Part shown: piece by piece, positions 12,316 to 23,968 of the stretch
Position numbering within the stretch: the first letter of the stretch is position 1
How the letters are laid out: every line of letters begins with the position of its first letter
Origin: Hydractinia symbiolongicarpus
Lineage: Eukaryota; Cnidaria; Hydrozoa; Anthoathecata; Hydractiniidae
DNA: 64,000 bases
Direction: 5' to 3'
Assembly: GCF_029227915.1 (NCBI RefSeq)
Contig: NC_079886.1
Coordinates: 2,976,001-3,040,000 of the forward strand
Notes under the pieces: model-generated
The model's input: only the letters and a program-made list of their open reading frames with translations
What the model was told of the DNA's origin: nothing
Database searches by the model: none
Program-made: the position numbers and the translations under genes

Positions 12316-14683
12316 GAGACTTGTAGTTTTCAAAAATGTTTTCATTTTTGATGAAACGCTAAATTAAAGAAGTTTAATCGCCGGCAAACGAAAACCCGCG
12401 ATTTCCCGTAAATCCTGGAATCGGCCCGTATAGTCAAAAGTATACAAAAAAGTCCCCAGGGAGTAAATTCATTTCCCGAATAATTTTTTAAATTATTTTT
12501 TCACCACTAAAACGCATGAGACTTGTAGTTTTCAAAAATATTTTCATTTTTGATGAGACGCTGAATAAAAGAAGTTTAATCGCTGGCAAACGAGAACCCG
12601 CGATTTCCCGTAAATCCCGGCCTCGGCCGTATAGTCAAAAGTATACAAAGAAAGTACCCTGCGAGTAAATTCATTTCCCGAACGATTTTTTAAATTATTT
12701 TTTTACCACTAAAACGCATGAAACTTGTAGTTTTCAAAATTAATTTCATTTTTGATGAGACGCTGAATAAAAGAAGTTTAATCGCCGGCAAACGAGAACC
12801 CGCGATTTCCCGTAAATCCCGTACTCGGCCCGTATAGTCAAAAGTTTACAAACAAAGTACCCAGGGAGTAAATTCATTTCTTGAATGATTTTTTAAATTA
12901 TTTTTTCACCACTAAAACGCATGAGACTTGTAGTTTTCAAAAATATTTTCATTTTTGATGAGACGCTGAATAAAAGAAGTTTAATCGCCGGCAAACAAAA
13001 ACCCGCGATTTCCCGTAAATCCCGCACTCGGCCTGTATAGTCAAAAGTATACAAAGAAAGTACCCAGGTAGTAAACTCATTTCCCGAACAATTTTTTATA
13101 TTATTTTTTCACCACTAAAATGCATGAGACTTGTAGTTTTCAAAAATGTTTTCATTTTTGATGAGACGCTGAATAAAAGAAGTTTAATTGCCGGCAAAGG
13201 AAAACCCGCGATTTCCCGTAAATCCCGTACTCAGCCAGTATAGTCAAAAGTACCCAAAAAAAGTACACAGGGAGTAAACTAATTTCCCGAATGATTTTTT
13301 AAATTATTTTTTCACCACTAAAACGCATGAGACTTGTAGTTTTCAAAAATGTTTTCAATTTTGATGAAACGCTAAATTAAAGAAGTTTAATCGCCGGCAA
13401 ACGAACACCCGCGATTTCCCGTAAATCCTGGAATCGGCCCGTATAGTCAAAAGTATACAAAAAAGTACCCAGGGAGTAAATTCATTTCCCGAATAATTTT
13501 TTAAATTATTTTCTCACCACTAAAACGCATGAGACTTGTAGTTTTCAAAAATATTTTCATTTTTGATGAGACGCTGAATAAAAGAAGTTTAATCGCCGGC
13601 AAACGAAAACCCGCTATTTCCCGTAAATCCCGTACTCGGCCTGTATAGTCAAAAGTATACAAAGAAAGTACCCAGGGAGTAAACTCATTTCCCGAACGAT
13701 TTTTTAAATTATTTTTTCACCACTAAAACGCATGAGACTTGTAGTTTTCAAAAATATTTTCATTTTTGATGAGACGCTGAATAAAAGAAGTTTAATCGCC
13801 GGCAAACGAAAACCCGCTATTTCCCGTAAATCCCGTACTCGGCCCGTATAGTCAAAAGTATACAAAGAAAGTACTCACGGAGTAAACTCATTTCCCGAAC
13901 GGTTTTTTAAATTATTTTTTCACCACTAAAACGCATGCGACTTGTAGTTTTCGAAAATGTTTTCATTTTTGATGAGACGCTGAATAAAAGAAGTTTAATC
14001 GCCGGCAAACGAAAACCCGCGATTTCCTGTAAATCCCGGGCTTGGCCCCTATAGTCGAATGTATACAAAGAAAGTACCCTGTGAGTAAACTGATTTTCAA
14101 AACGATTTTTCAAATTATTTTTTCACCACTAAAACGCATGAGACTTGTAGTTTTCAAAAATGTTTTCATTTTTGATAAGACGCTGAATAAAAGAAGTTTA
14201 ATCGCCGGCAAACGAAAACCTGCGATTTCCCGTAAATCCGGTACTAGCCCCGTATAGTCAAAAGTATACAAAGAAAGTACTCAAGGAGTAAATTCATTTT
14301 CCAAACGATTTTTTAAATTATTTTTTCACCACTAAAACGCATGAGACTTGTAGTTTTCCAAAATGTTTTCATTTTTGATGAGACGCTGAATAAAAGAAGT
14401 TTAATCGCCGGCAAACGAAAACCCGCGATTTCCTGTAAATCCCGGGCTTGGCCCGTATAGTCAAATGTATACAAAGAAAGTACCCAGGGAGTAAATTCAT
14501 TTCCCGAATAATTTTTTAAATTATTTTTTCACCACTAAAACGCATGAGACTTGTAGTTTTCCAAAATGTTTTCATTTTTGATGAGACGCTGAATAAAAGA
14601 AGTTTAATCGCCGGCAAACGAAATCCCGCGATTTCCTGTAAATCCCGGGCTTGGCCCGTATAGTCAAATGTATACAAAGAAAG
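12316..14683 (+). repeat. Block C: 3,447-bp long-period repeat, copy 1 segment
   Basis: This stretch matches 15,763-18,130 at an offset of 3,447 bp (17 monomers). Shared rare marks are CGAACACCC (13,402 and 16,849), the GGTAGTAAACTC-type linker and the CCCCTATAGTCGAATG monomer near 14,050 and 17,497. The match breaks near 14,684/18,131, where CCCTGCGAG faces CCCAGAGAG. Confidence 0.8.
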
Positions 14684-17226
14684 TACCCTGCGAGTAAATT
14701 CATTTCCCGAACGATTTTTTAAATTATTTTTTCACCACTAAAACGCATGAGACTTGTAGTTTTCAAAATTAATTTCATTTTTGATGAGACGCTGAATAAA
14801 AGAAGTTTAATCGCCGGCAAACGAGAACCCGCGATTTCCCGTAAATCCCGTACTCGGCCAGTATAGTCAAAAGTACCCAAAAAAAGTACCCAGGGAGTAA
14901 ACTGATTTCCCGAATGATTTTTTAAATTATTTTTTCACCACTAAAACGCATGAGACTTGTAGTTTTCAAAATTAATTTCATTTTTGATGAGACGCTGAAT
15001 AAAAGAAGTTTAATCGCCGGCAAACGAGAACCCGCGATTTCCCGTAAATACCGGACTCGGCCGTATAGTCAAAAGTATACAAAGAAAGTACCCTGCGAGT
15101 AAATTCATTTCCCGAACGATTTTTTAAATTATTTTTTCACCACTAAAACCCATGAGACTTGTAGTTTTCAAAATTAATTTCATTTTTGATGAGACGCTGA
15201 ATAAAAGAAGTTTAATCGCCGGCAAACGAGAACCCGCGATTTCCCGTAAATCCCGTACTCTGCCCGTATAGTCAAAAGTATACAAAAAAAGTACCCAGTG
15301 AGTAAATTCATTTCTTGAATGATTTTTTAAATTATTTTTTCACCACTAAAACACATGAGACTTGTAGTTTTCAAAAATATTTTCATTTTTGATGAGACGC
15401 TGAATAAAAGAAGTTTAATCGCCGGCAAACAAAAACCCGCGATTTCCCGTAAATCCCGTACTCGGCCTGTATAGTCAAAAGTATACAGAGAAAGTACCCA
15501 GGGAGTAAACTCATTTCCCGAACAATTTTTTATATTATTTTTTCACCTCTAAAATGCATGAGACTTGTAGTTTTCAAAAATGTTTTCATTTTTGATGAGA
15601 CGCTGAATAAAAGAAGTTTAATTGCCGGCAAAGGAAAACCCGCGATTTCCCGTAAATCCCGTACTCAGCCAGTATAGTCAAAAGTACCCAAAAAAAGTAC
15701 CCCGGGAGTAAACTGATTTCCCGAATGATTTTTTAAATTATTTTTTCACCACTAAAACGCATGAGACTTGTAGTTTTCAAAAATGTTTTCATTTTTGATG
15801 AAACGCTTAATTAAAGAAGTTTAATCGCCGGCAAACGAAAACCCGCGATTTCCCGTAAATCCTGGAATCGGCCCGTATAGTCAAAAGTATACAAAAAAGT
15901 ACCCAGGGAGTAAATTCATTTCCCGAATAATTTTTTAAATTATTTTTTCACCACTAAAACGCATGAGACTTGTAGTTTTCAAAAATATTTTCATTTTTGA
16001 TGAGACGCTGAATAAAAGAAGTTTAATCGCCGGCAAACGAGAACCCGCGATTTCCCGTAAATCCCGGACTCGGCCGTATAGTCAAAAGTATACAAAGAAA
16101 GTACCCTGCGAGTAAATTCATTTCCCGAACGATTTTTTAAATTATTTTTTCACCACTAAAACGCATGAGACTTGTAGTTTTCAAAATTAATTTCATTTTT
16201 GATGAGACGCTGAATAAAAAAAGTTTAATCGCCGGCAAACGAGAACCCGCGATTTCCCGTAAATCCCGTACTCGGCCCGTATAGTCAAAAGTTTACAAAC
16301 AAAGTACCCAGGGAGTAAATTCATTTCTTGAATGATTTTTTAAATTATTTTTTCACCACTAAAACGCATGAGACTTGTAGTTTTCAAAAATATTTTCATT
16401 TTTGATGAGACGCTGAATAAAAGAAGTTTAATCGCCGGCAAACAAAAACCCGCGATTTCCCGTAAATCCCGTACTCGGCCTGTATAGTCAAAAGTATACA
16501 AAGAAAGTACCCAGGTAGTAAACTCATTTCCCGAACAATTTTTTATATTATTTTTTCACCACTAAAATGCATGAAACTTGTAGTTTTCAAAAATGTTTTC
16601 ATTTTTGATGAGACGCTGAATAAAAGAAGTTTAATTACCGGCAAAGGAAAACCCGCGATTTCCCGTAAATCCCGTACTCAGCCAGTATAGTCAAAAGTAC
16701 CCAAAAAAAGTACACAGGGAGTAAACTGATTTCCCGAATGATTTTTTAAATTATTTTTTCACCACTAAAACGCATGAGACTTGTAGTTTTCAAAAATGTT
16801 TTCATTTTTGATGAAACGCTAAATTAAAGAAGTTTAATCGCCGGCAAACGAACACCCGCGATTTCCCGTAAATCCTGGAATCGGCCCGTATAGTCAAAAG
16901 TATACAAAAAAGTACCCAGGGAGTAAATTCATTTCCCGAATAATTTTTTAAATTATTTTTTCACCACTAAAACGCATGAGACTTGTAGTTTTCAAAAATA
17001 TTTTCATTTTTGATGAGACGCTGAATAAAAGAAGTTTAATCGCCGGCAAACGAAAACCCGCTATTTCCCGTAAATCCCGTACTCAGCCCGTATAGTCAAA
17101 AGTATACAAAGAAAGTACCCAGGGAGTAAACTCATTTCCCGAACGATTTTTTAAATTATTTTTTCACCATTAAAACGCATGAGACTTGTAGTTTTCAAAA
17201 ATATTTTCATTTTTGATGAGACGCTG

Positions 17227-17232
17227 AATAAA
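17227..17232 (+). promoter_or_regulatory. AATAAA polyadenylation-signal-like hexamer, repeated in most monomers (exemplar)
   Basis: GCTGAATAAAAG or CTAAATAAAAG gives AATAAA on the plus strand in most of the roughly 315 monomers. The CTAAATTAAAG class (7.4-16.8 kb) and the truncated monomers lack it. It matches the canonical hexamer; use as a signal is speculation. Confidence 0.3.
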
Positions 17233-17269
17233 AGAAGTTTAATCGCCGGCAAACGAAAACCCGCTATTT

Positions 17270-17295
17270 CCCGTAAATCCCGTACTCGGCCCGTA
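17270..17295 (+). repeat. Triple CCCGTA cassette within the monomer (exemplar)
   Basis: Three CCCGTA hexamers start at 17270, 17279 and 17290, spaced 9 and 11 bp (about one helical turn). This cassette is the most class-variable part of the monomer. Forms seen include CCTGTAAATCCCGGGCTTGG, CCCGTAAATCCGGTACTAGC, CCCGTATATCCCGGACTCGG, CCCGTAAATCCTGGAATCGG and CCCGTAAATCCTGAACTCGG. Its variants are the easiest labels for tracking monomer order. Confidence 0.85.
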
Positions 17296-17348
17296 TAGTC
17301 AAAAGTATACAAAGAAAGTACCCAGGGAGTAAACTCATTTCCCGAACG

Positions 17349-17367
17349 ATTTTTTAAATTATTTTTT
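17349..17367. repeat. Conserved 19-bp pure A/T tract (exemplar)
   Basis: ATTTTTTAAATTATTTTTT is nearly invariant across the array, together with the following CACCACTAAAACGCAT. Rare variants are TTTTATATTATTTTTTC in block C, ATATTTTAAATT and TTTCTTAAACT in block G, and TTTTTCAAATT in one class. Runs of A/T like this are typically bent or stiff and often sit at nucleosome edges; that is inference, not shown here. Confidence 0.75.
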
Positions 17368-18195
17368 CACCACTAAAACGCATGAGACTTGTAGTTTTTG
17401 AAAATGTTTTCATTTTTGATGAGACGCTGAATAAAAGAAGTTTAATCGCCGGCAAACGAAAACCCGCGAATTCCTTTAAATCCCGGGCTTGGCCCCTATA
17501 GTCGAATGTATACAAAGAAAGTACCCTGTGAGTAAACTGATTTTCAAAACGATTTTTCAAATTATTTTTTCACCACTAAAACGCATGAGACTTGTAGTTT
17601 TCAAAAATGTTTTCATTTTTGATAAGACGCTGACTAAAAGAAGTTTAATCGCCGGCAAACGAAAACCTGCAATTTCCCGTAAATCCGGTACTAGCCCCGT
17701 ATAGTCAAAAGTATACAAAGAAAGTACTCAAGGAGTAAACTCATTTTCCAAACGATTTTTTAAATTATTTTTTCACCACTAAAACGCATGAGACTTGTAG
17801 TTTTCCAAAATGTTTTCATTTTTGATGAGACGCTGAATAAAAGAAGTTTAATCGCCGGCAAACGAAAACCCGCGATTTCCTGTAAATCCCGGGCTTGGCC
17901 CGTATAGTCAAATGTATACAAAGAAAGTACCCAGGGAGTAAATTCATTTCCTGAATAATTTTTTAAATTATTTTTTCACCACTAAAACGCATGAGACTTG
18001 TAGTTTTCCAAAATGTTTTCATTTTTGATGAGACGCTGAATAAAAGAAGTTTAATCGCCGGCAAACGAAAACCCGCGATTTCCTGTAAATCCCGGGCTTG
18101 GCCCGTATAGTCAAATGTATACAAAGAAAGTACCCAGAGAGTAAACTCATTTCCCGAACGATTTTTTAAATTATTTTTTCACCACTAAAACGCAT

Positions 18196-21183
18196 GAGAC
18201 TTGTAGTTTTCAAAAATATTTTCATTTTTGATGAGACGCTAAATAAAAGAAGTTTAATCGCCGGCAAACGAAAACCCGCGATTTCCCGTAAATCCCGGAC
18301 TCGGCCCGTATAGTCAAAAGTATACAAAGAAAGTACCCAGGGAGTAAATTCATTTCCCGAATGATTTTTTAAATTATTTTTTCACCACTAAAACGCATGA
18401 GACTTGTAGTTTTCCAAAATGTTTTCATTTTTGATGAGACGCTGAATAAAAGAAGTTTAATCGCCGGCAAACGAAAACCCGCGATTTCCTGTAAATCCCG
18501 GGCTTGGCCCGTATAGTCAAATGTATACAAAGAAAGTACCCAGGGAGTAAATTCATTTCCCGAATAATTTTTTAAATTATTTTTTCACCACTAAAACGCA
18601 TGAGACTTGTAGTTTTCCAAAATGTTTTCATTTTTGATGAGACGCTGAATAAAAGAAGTTTAATCGCCGGCAAACGAAAACCCGCGATTTCCTGTAAATC
18701 CCGGGCTTGGCCCGTATAGTCAAATGTATACAAAGAAAGTACCCAGGGAGTAAATTCATTTCCCGAATAACTTTTTAAATTATTTTTTCACCACTAAAAC
18801 GCATGAGACTTGTAGTTTTCAAAAATATTTTCATTTTTGATGAGACGCTGAATAAAAGAAGTTTAATCGCCGGCAAACGAAAACCCGCTATTTCCCGTAA
18901 ATCCCGTACTCGGCCCGTATAGTCAAAAGTATACAAAGAAAGTACCCAGGGAGTAAACTCATTTCCCGAACGATTTTTTAAATTATTTTTTCACCACTAA
19001 ACCGCATGAGACTTGTAGTTTTCCAAAATGTTTTCATTTTTGATGAGACGCTGAATAAAAGAAGTTTAATCGCCGGCAAACGAAAACCCGCGATTTCCTG
19101 TAAATCCCGTACTCGGCCCGTATAGTCAAAAGTATACAAAGGAAAGTACCCAGGGAGTAAACTCATTTCCCAAACGATTTTTTAAATTATTTTTTCACCA
19201 CTAAAACGCATGAGACTTGTAGTTTTCAAAAATGTTTTCATTTTTGATGAGACGCGGTACTAGCCCGTATAGTCAAAAGTATACAAAGAAAGTACTCAAG
19301 GAGTAAACTCATTTTCCAAACGATTTTTAAATTATTTTTTCACCACTAAAACGCATGAGACTTGTAGTTTTCCAAAATGTTTTCATTTTTGATGAGACGC
19401 TGAATAAAAGAAGTTTAATCGCCGGCAAACGAAAACCCGCGATTTCCTGTAAATCCCGGGCTTGGCCCGTATAGTCAAATGTATACAAAGAAAGTACCCA
19501 GGGAGTAAACTCATTTCCCGAACGATTTTTTAAATTATTTTTTCACCACTAAAACGCATGAGACTTGTAGTTTTCAAAAATATTTTCATTTTTGATGAGA
19601 CGCTAAATAAAAGAAGTTTAATCGCCTGCAAACGAAAACCCGCGATTTCCCGTAAATCCCGGACTCGGCCCGTATAGTCAAAAGTATACAAAGAAAGTAC
19701 CCAGGGAGTAAATTCATTTCCCGAATGATTTTTTAAATTATTTTTTCACCACTAAAACGCATGAGACTTGTAGTTTTCCAAAATGTTTTCATTTTTGATG
19801 AGACGCTGAATAAAAGAAGTTTAATCGCTGGCAAACAAAAACCCGCGATTTCCTGTAAATCCCGTGCATGGCCCATATAGTCAAATGTATACAAAGAAAG
19901 TACCCTGTGAGTAAACTCATTTTCAGAACGATTTTTTAAATTATTTTTTCAACACAAAAACGCATGAGACTTGTAGTTTTCAAAAATATTTTCATTTTTG
20001 ATGAGACGCTGAATAAAAGAAGTTTAATCGCCGGCAAACGAAAACCCGCGATTTCCCGTAAATCCCGGACTCGGCCCGTATAGTCAAAAGTATACAAAGA
20101 AAGTACCCAGGGAGTAAATTCATTTCCCGAATGATTTTTTAAATTATTTTTTCACCACTAAAACGCATGAGACTTGTAGTTTTCCAAAATGTTTTCATTT
20201 TTGATGAGACGCTGAATAAAAGAAGTTTAATCGCCGGCAAACGAAAACCCGCGATTTCCCGTAAATCCGGTACTCGGCCCGTATAGTCAAAAGTATGCAA
20301 AGAAAGTACCAAGGGAGTAAATTCATTTCCCGAACGATTTTTTAAATTATTTTTTCACCACTAAAACGCATGAGACTTGTAGTTTTCAAAAATATTTTCA
20401 TTTTTGATGAGACGCTGAATAAAAGAAGTTTAATCGCCGGCAAACGAAAACCCGCTATTTCCCGTAAATCCCGTACTCGGCCCGTATAGTCAAAAGTATA
20501 CAAAGAAAGTACCCAGGGAGTAAACTCATTTCCCGAACGATTTTTTAAATTATTTTTTCACCACTAAAACGCACGAGACTTGTAGTTTTCAAAAATATTT
20601 TCATTTTTGATGAGACGCTGAATAAAAGAAGTTTAATCGCCGGCAAACGAAAACCCGCTATTTCCCGTAAATCCCGTACTCGGCCCGTATAGTCAAAAGT
20701 ATACAAAGAAAGTACCCAGGGAGTAAATTCATTTCCCGAATAATTTTTTAAATTATTTTTTCACCACTAAAACGCATGAGACTTGTAGTTTTCCAAAATG
20801 TTTTCATTTTTGATGAGACGCTGAATAAAAGAAGTTTAATCGCCGGCAAACGAAAACCCGCGATTTCCTGTAAATCCCGGGCTTGGCCCGTATAGTCAAA
20901 TGTATACAAAGAAAGTACCCAGGGAGTAAATTCATTTCCCGAATAACTTTTTAAATTATTTTTTCACCACTAAAACGCATGAGACTTGTAGTTTTCAAAA
21001 ATATTTTCATTTTTGATGAGACGCTGAATAAAAGAAGTTTAATCGCCGGCAAACGAAAACCCGCTATTTCCCGTAAATCCCGTACTCGGCCCGTATAGTC
21101 AAAAGTATACAAAGAAAGTACCCAGGGAGTAAACTCATTTCCCGAACGATTTTTTAAATTATTTTTTCACCACTAAAACGCAT
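18196..21183 (+). repeat. Block D: 14.7-monomer HOR, copy 1 (2,988 bp)
   Basis: The unit contains one internally deleted monomer (19,212-19,356) among full monomers. Order marks are CGCCTGCAAACG near 19,625, GCTGGCAAACAAAAACC near 19,827, TTTTTCAACACAAAAACG near 19,947, GTATGCAAAG near 20,294 and CGCACGAG near 20,571. Copy 1 is one 203-bp monomer longer than copy 2. Confidence 0.88.
19212..19356 (+). repeat. Truncated monomer, 145 bp (block D copy 1)
   Basis: After GATGAGACGC the sequence jumps to GGTACTAGCCCGTATAG, so about 57 bp are missing (AATAAA stretch, GCCGGC and most of the CpG-rich cassette). One T is also missing from the A/T tract. The dyad and the A/T tract are kept. Confidence 0.92.
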
Positions 21184-23968
21184 GAGACTTGTAGTTTTCA
21201 AAAATATTTTAATTTTTGATGAGACGCTAAATAAAAGAAGTTTAATCGCCGGCAAACGAAAACCCGCGATTTCCCGTAAATCCCGGACTCGGCCCGTATA
21301 GTCAAAAGTATACAAAGAAAGTACCCAGGGAGTAAATTCATTTCCCCAATGATTTTTTAAATTATTTTTTCACCACTAAAACGCATGAGACTTGTAGTTT
21401 TCCAAAATGTTTTCATTTTTGATGAGACGCTGAATAAAAGAAGTTTAATCGCCGGCAAACGAAAACCCGCGATTTCCTGTAAATCCCGGGCTTGGCCCGT
21501 ATAGTCAAATGTAAACAAAGAAAGTACCCAGGGAGTAAATTCATTTCCCGAATAATTTTTTAAATTATTTTTTCACCACTAAAACGCATGAGACTTGTAG
21601 TTTTCCAAAATGTTTTCATTTTTGATGAGACGCTGAATAAAAGAAGTTTAATCGCCGGCAAACGAAAACCCGCGATTTCCTGTAAATCCCGGGCTTGGCC
21701 CGTATAGTCAAATGTATACAAAGAAAGTACCCAGGGAGTAAATTCATTTCCCGAATAACTTTTTAAATTATTTTTTCACCACTAAAACGCATGAGACTTG
21801 TAGTTTTCAAAAATATTTTCATTTTTGATGAGACGCTGAATAAAAGAAGTTTAATCGCCGGCAAACGAAAACCCGCTATTTCCCGTAAATCCCGTACTCG
21901 GCCCGTATAGTCAAAAGTATACAAAGAAAGTACCCAGGGAGTAAACTCATTTCCCGAACGATTTTTTAAATTATTTTTTCACCACTAAACCGCATGAGAC
22001 TTGTAGTTTTCCAAAATGTTTTCATTTTTGATGAGACGCTGAATAAAAGAAGTTTAATCGCCGGCAAACGAAAACCCGCGATTTCCTGTAAATCCCGTAC
22101 TCGGCCCGTATAGTCAAAAGTATACAAAGAAAGTACCCAGGGAGTAAACTCATTTCCCAAACGATTTTTTAAATTATTTTTTCACCACTAAAACGCATGA
22201 GACTTGTAGTTTTCAAAAATGTTTTCATTTTTGATGAGACGCGGTACTAGCCCGTATAGTCAAAAGTATACAAAGAAAGTACTCAAGGAGTAAACTCATT
22301 TTCCAAACGATTTTTTAAATTATTTTTTCACCACTAAAACGCATGAGACTTGTAGTTTTCCAAAATGTTTTCATTTTTGATGAGACGCTGAATAAAAGAA
22401 GTTTAATCGCCGGCAAACGAAAACCCGCGATTTCCTGTAAATCCCGGGCTTGGCCCGTATAGTCAAATGTATACAAAGAAAGTACCCAGGGAGTAAACTC
22501 ATTTCCCGAACGATTTTTTAAATTATTTTTTCACCACTAAAACGCATGAGACTTGTAGTTTTCAAAAATATTTTCATTTTTGATGAGACGCTAAATAAAA
22601 GAAGTTTAATCGCCTGCAAACGAAAACCCGCGATTTCCCGTAAATCCCGGACTCGGCCCGTATAGTCAAAAGTATACAAAGAAAGTACCCAGGGAGTAAA
22701 TTCATTTCCCGAATGATTTTTTAAATTATTTTTTCACCACTAAAACGCATGAGACTTGTAGTTTTCCAAAATGTTTTCATTTTTGATGACACGCTGAATA
22801 AAAGAAGTTTAATCGCTGGCAAACAAAAACCCGCGATTTCCTGTAAATCCCGGGCATGGCCCATATAGTCAAATGTATACAAAGAAAGTACCCTGTGAGT
22901 AAACTCATTTTCAGAACGATTTTTTAAATTATTTTTTCAACACAAAAACGCATGAGACTTGTAGTTTTCAAAAATATTTTCATTTTTGATGAGACGCTGA
23001 ATAAAAGAAGTTTAATCGCCGGCAAACGAAAACCCGCGATTTCCCGTAAATCCCGGACTCGGCCCGTATAGTCAAAAGTATACAAAGAAAGTACCCAGGG
23101 AGTAAATTCATTTCCCGAATGATTTTTTAAATTATTTTTTCACCACTAAAACGCATGAGACTTGTAGTTTTCCAAAATGTTTTCATTTTTGATGAGACGC
23201 TGAATAAAAGAAGTTTAATCGCCGGCAAACGAAAACCCGCGATTTCCCGTATATCCGGTACTCGGCCCGTATAGTCAAAAGTATACAAAGAAAGTACCCA
23301 GGGAGTAAACTCATTTCCCGAACGATTTTTTAAATTATTTTTTCACCACTAAAACGCACGAGACTTGTAGTTTTCAAAAATATTTTCATTTTTGATGAGA
23401 CGCTGAATAAAAGAAGTTTAATCGCCGGCAAACGAAAACCCGCTATTTCCCGTAAATCCCGTACTCGGCCCGTATAGTCAAAAGTATACAAAGAAAGTAC
23501 CCAGGGAGTAAATTCATTTCCCGAATAATTTTTTAAATTATTTTTTCACCACTAAAACGCATGAGACTTGTAGTTTTCCAAAATGTTTTCATTTTTGATG
23601 AGACGCTGAATAAAAGAAGTTTAATCGCCGGCAAACGAAAACCCGCGATTTCCTGTAAATCCCGGGCTTGGCCCGTATAGTCAAATGTATACAAAGAAAG
23701 TACCCAGGGAGTAAATTCATTTCCCGAATAACTTTTTAAATTATTTTTTCACCACTAAAACGCATGAGACTTGTAGTTTTCAAAAATATTTTCATTTTTG
23801 ATGAGACGCTGAATAAAAGAAGTTTAATCGCCGGCAAACGAAAACCCGCTATTTCCCGTAAATCCCGTACTCGGCCCGTATAGTCAAAAGTATACAAAGA
23901 AAGTACCCAGGGAGTAAACTCATTTCCCGAACGATTTTTTAAATTATTTTTTCACCACTAAAACGCAT
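21184..23968 (+). repeat. Block D: 13.7-monomer HOR, copy 2 (2,785 bp)
   Basis: Thirteen full monomers plus one 146-bp monomer, 13 x 203 + 146 = 2,785. A hybrid monomer near 23,151-23,353 joins a CCGGTACTCGG cassette to a GTATAC/GGGAGTAAACTC tail. That accounts for the missing monomer relative to copies 1 and 3. The rare ATTTTAATTTTTGATG change at 21,205 recurs exactly 2,785 bp on. Confidence 0.88.
22199..22344 (+). repeat. Truncated monomer, 146 bp (block D copy 2)
   Basis: Same deletion junction GACGCGGTACTAGCC as at 19,251, so it was inherited by HOR duplication rather than arising independently. Confidence 0.92.

Larger units (their letters stand above)
17181..17383 (+). repeat. Reference 203-bp monomer (one exemplar)
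   Basis: I use this copy as the phase reference because it is 203 bp and close to the array-wide majority sequence, apart from CCGCTATT where most copies have CCGCGATT. Parts in order: dyad at 17195-17216; AATAAA at 17227-17232; GCCGGC palindrome at 17245-17250; CCCGTA boxes starting at 17270, 17279 and 17290; GTATAC palindrome at 17305-17310; GAGT-AA-ACTC dyad at 17327-17336; 19-bp pure A/T tract at 17349-17367; conserved end CACCACTAAAACGCAT. The choice of start is arbitrary, since a tandem array has no intrinsic first base. The majority form has 42 C, 34 G and 13 CpG by hand count. Confidence 0.95.
15763..18130 (+). repeat. Block C: 3,447-bp long-period repeat, copy 2 segment
   Basis: Second copy of 12,316-14,683. 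Differences by eye are scattered single bases, for example CGAATTCC near 17,468 against CGATTTCC, and ATTACCGG near 16,633. Upstream, 14,954-15,762 resembles 10,696-11,505, so the first copy has gained a four-monomer unit. Confidence 0.75.

Noticed and set aside
13907-14257. Overlapping 68-codon minus-strand and 71-codon plus-strand open frames, repeated over 20 times to 60.9 kb
   Set aside because: Both are read from the same CCCCTATAG-class monomer and its neighbour. The sense/antisense overlap and the strict link to one monomer class show that they are by-products of satellite sequence. Other classes have stops in the same place.
17265-17310. Possible CENP-B box
   Set aside because: The pattern NTTCGNNNNANNCGGGN is not met on either strand. 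The closest case, CCCGTATAGTCGAA in some monomers, has the two halves but is one base too short between T and CGAA.
17327-17336. GAGT-AA-ACTC dyad as a binding site
   Set aside because: The symmetry exists in copies with GAGTAAACTC, but the common GAGTAAATTC form breaks it, so there is no sign of conservation.
17884-17900. CGGGC-TTG-GCCCG hairpin in the CCGGGCTTGG class as a terminator
   Set aside because: Five-bp arms with a three-base loop are real in that class, but no T-run follows, there is no gene upstream, and the arms are lost in other classes.
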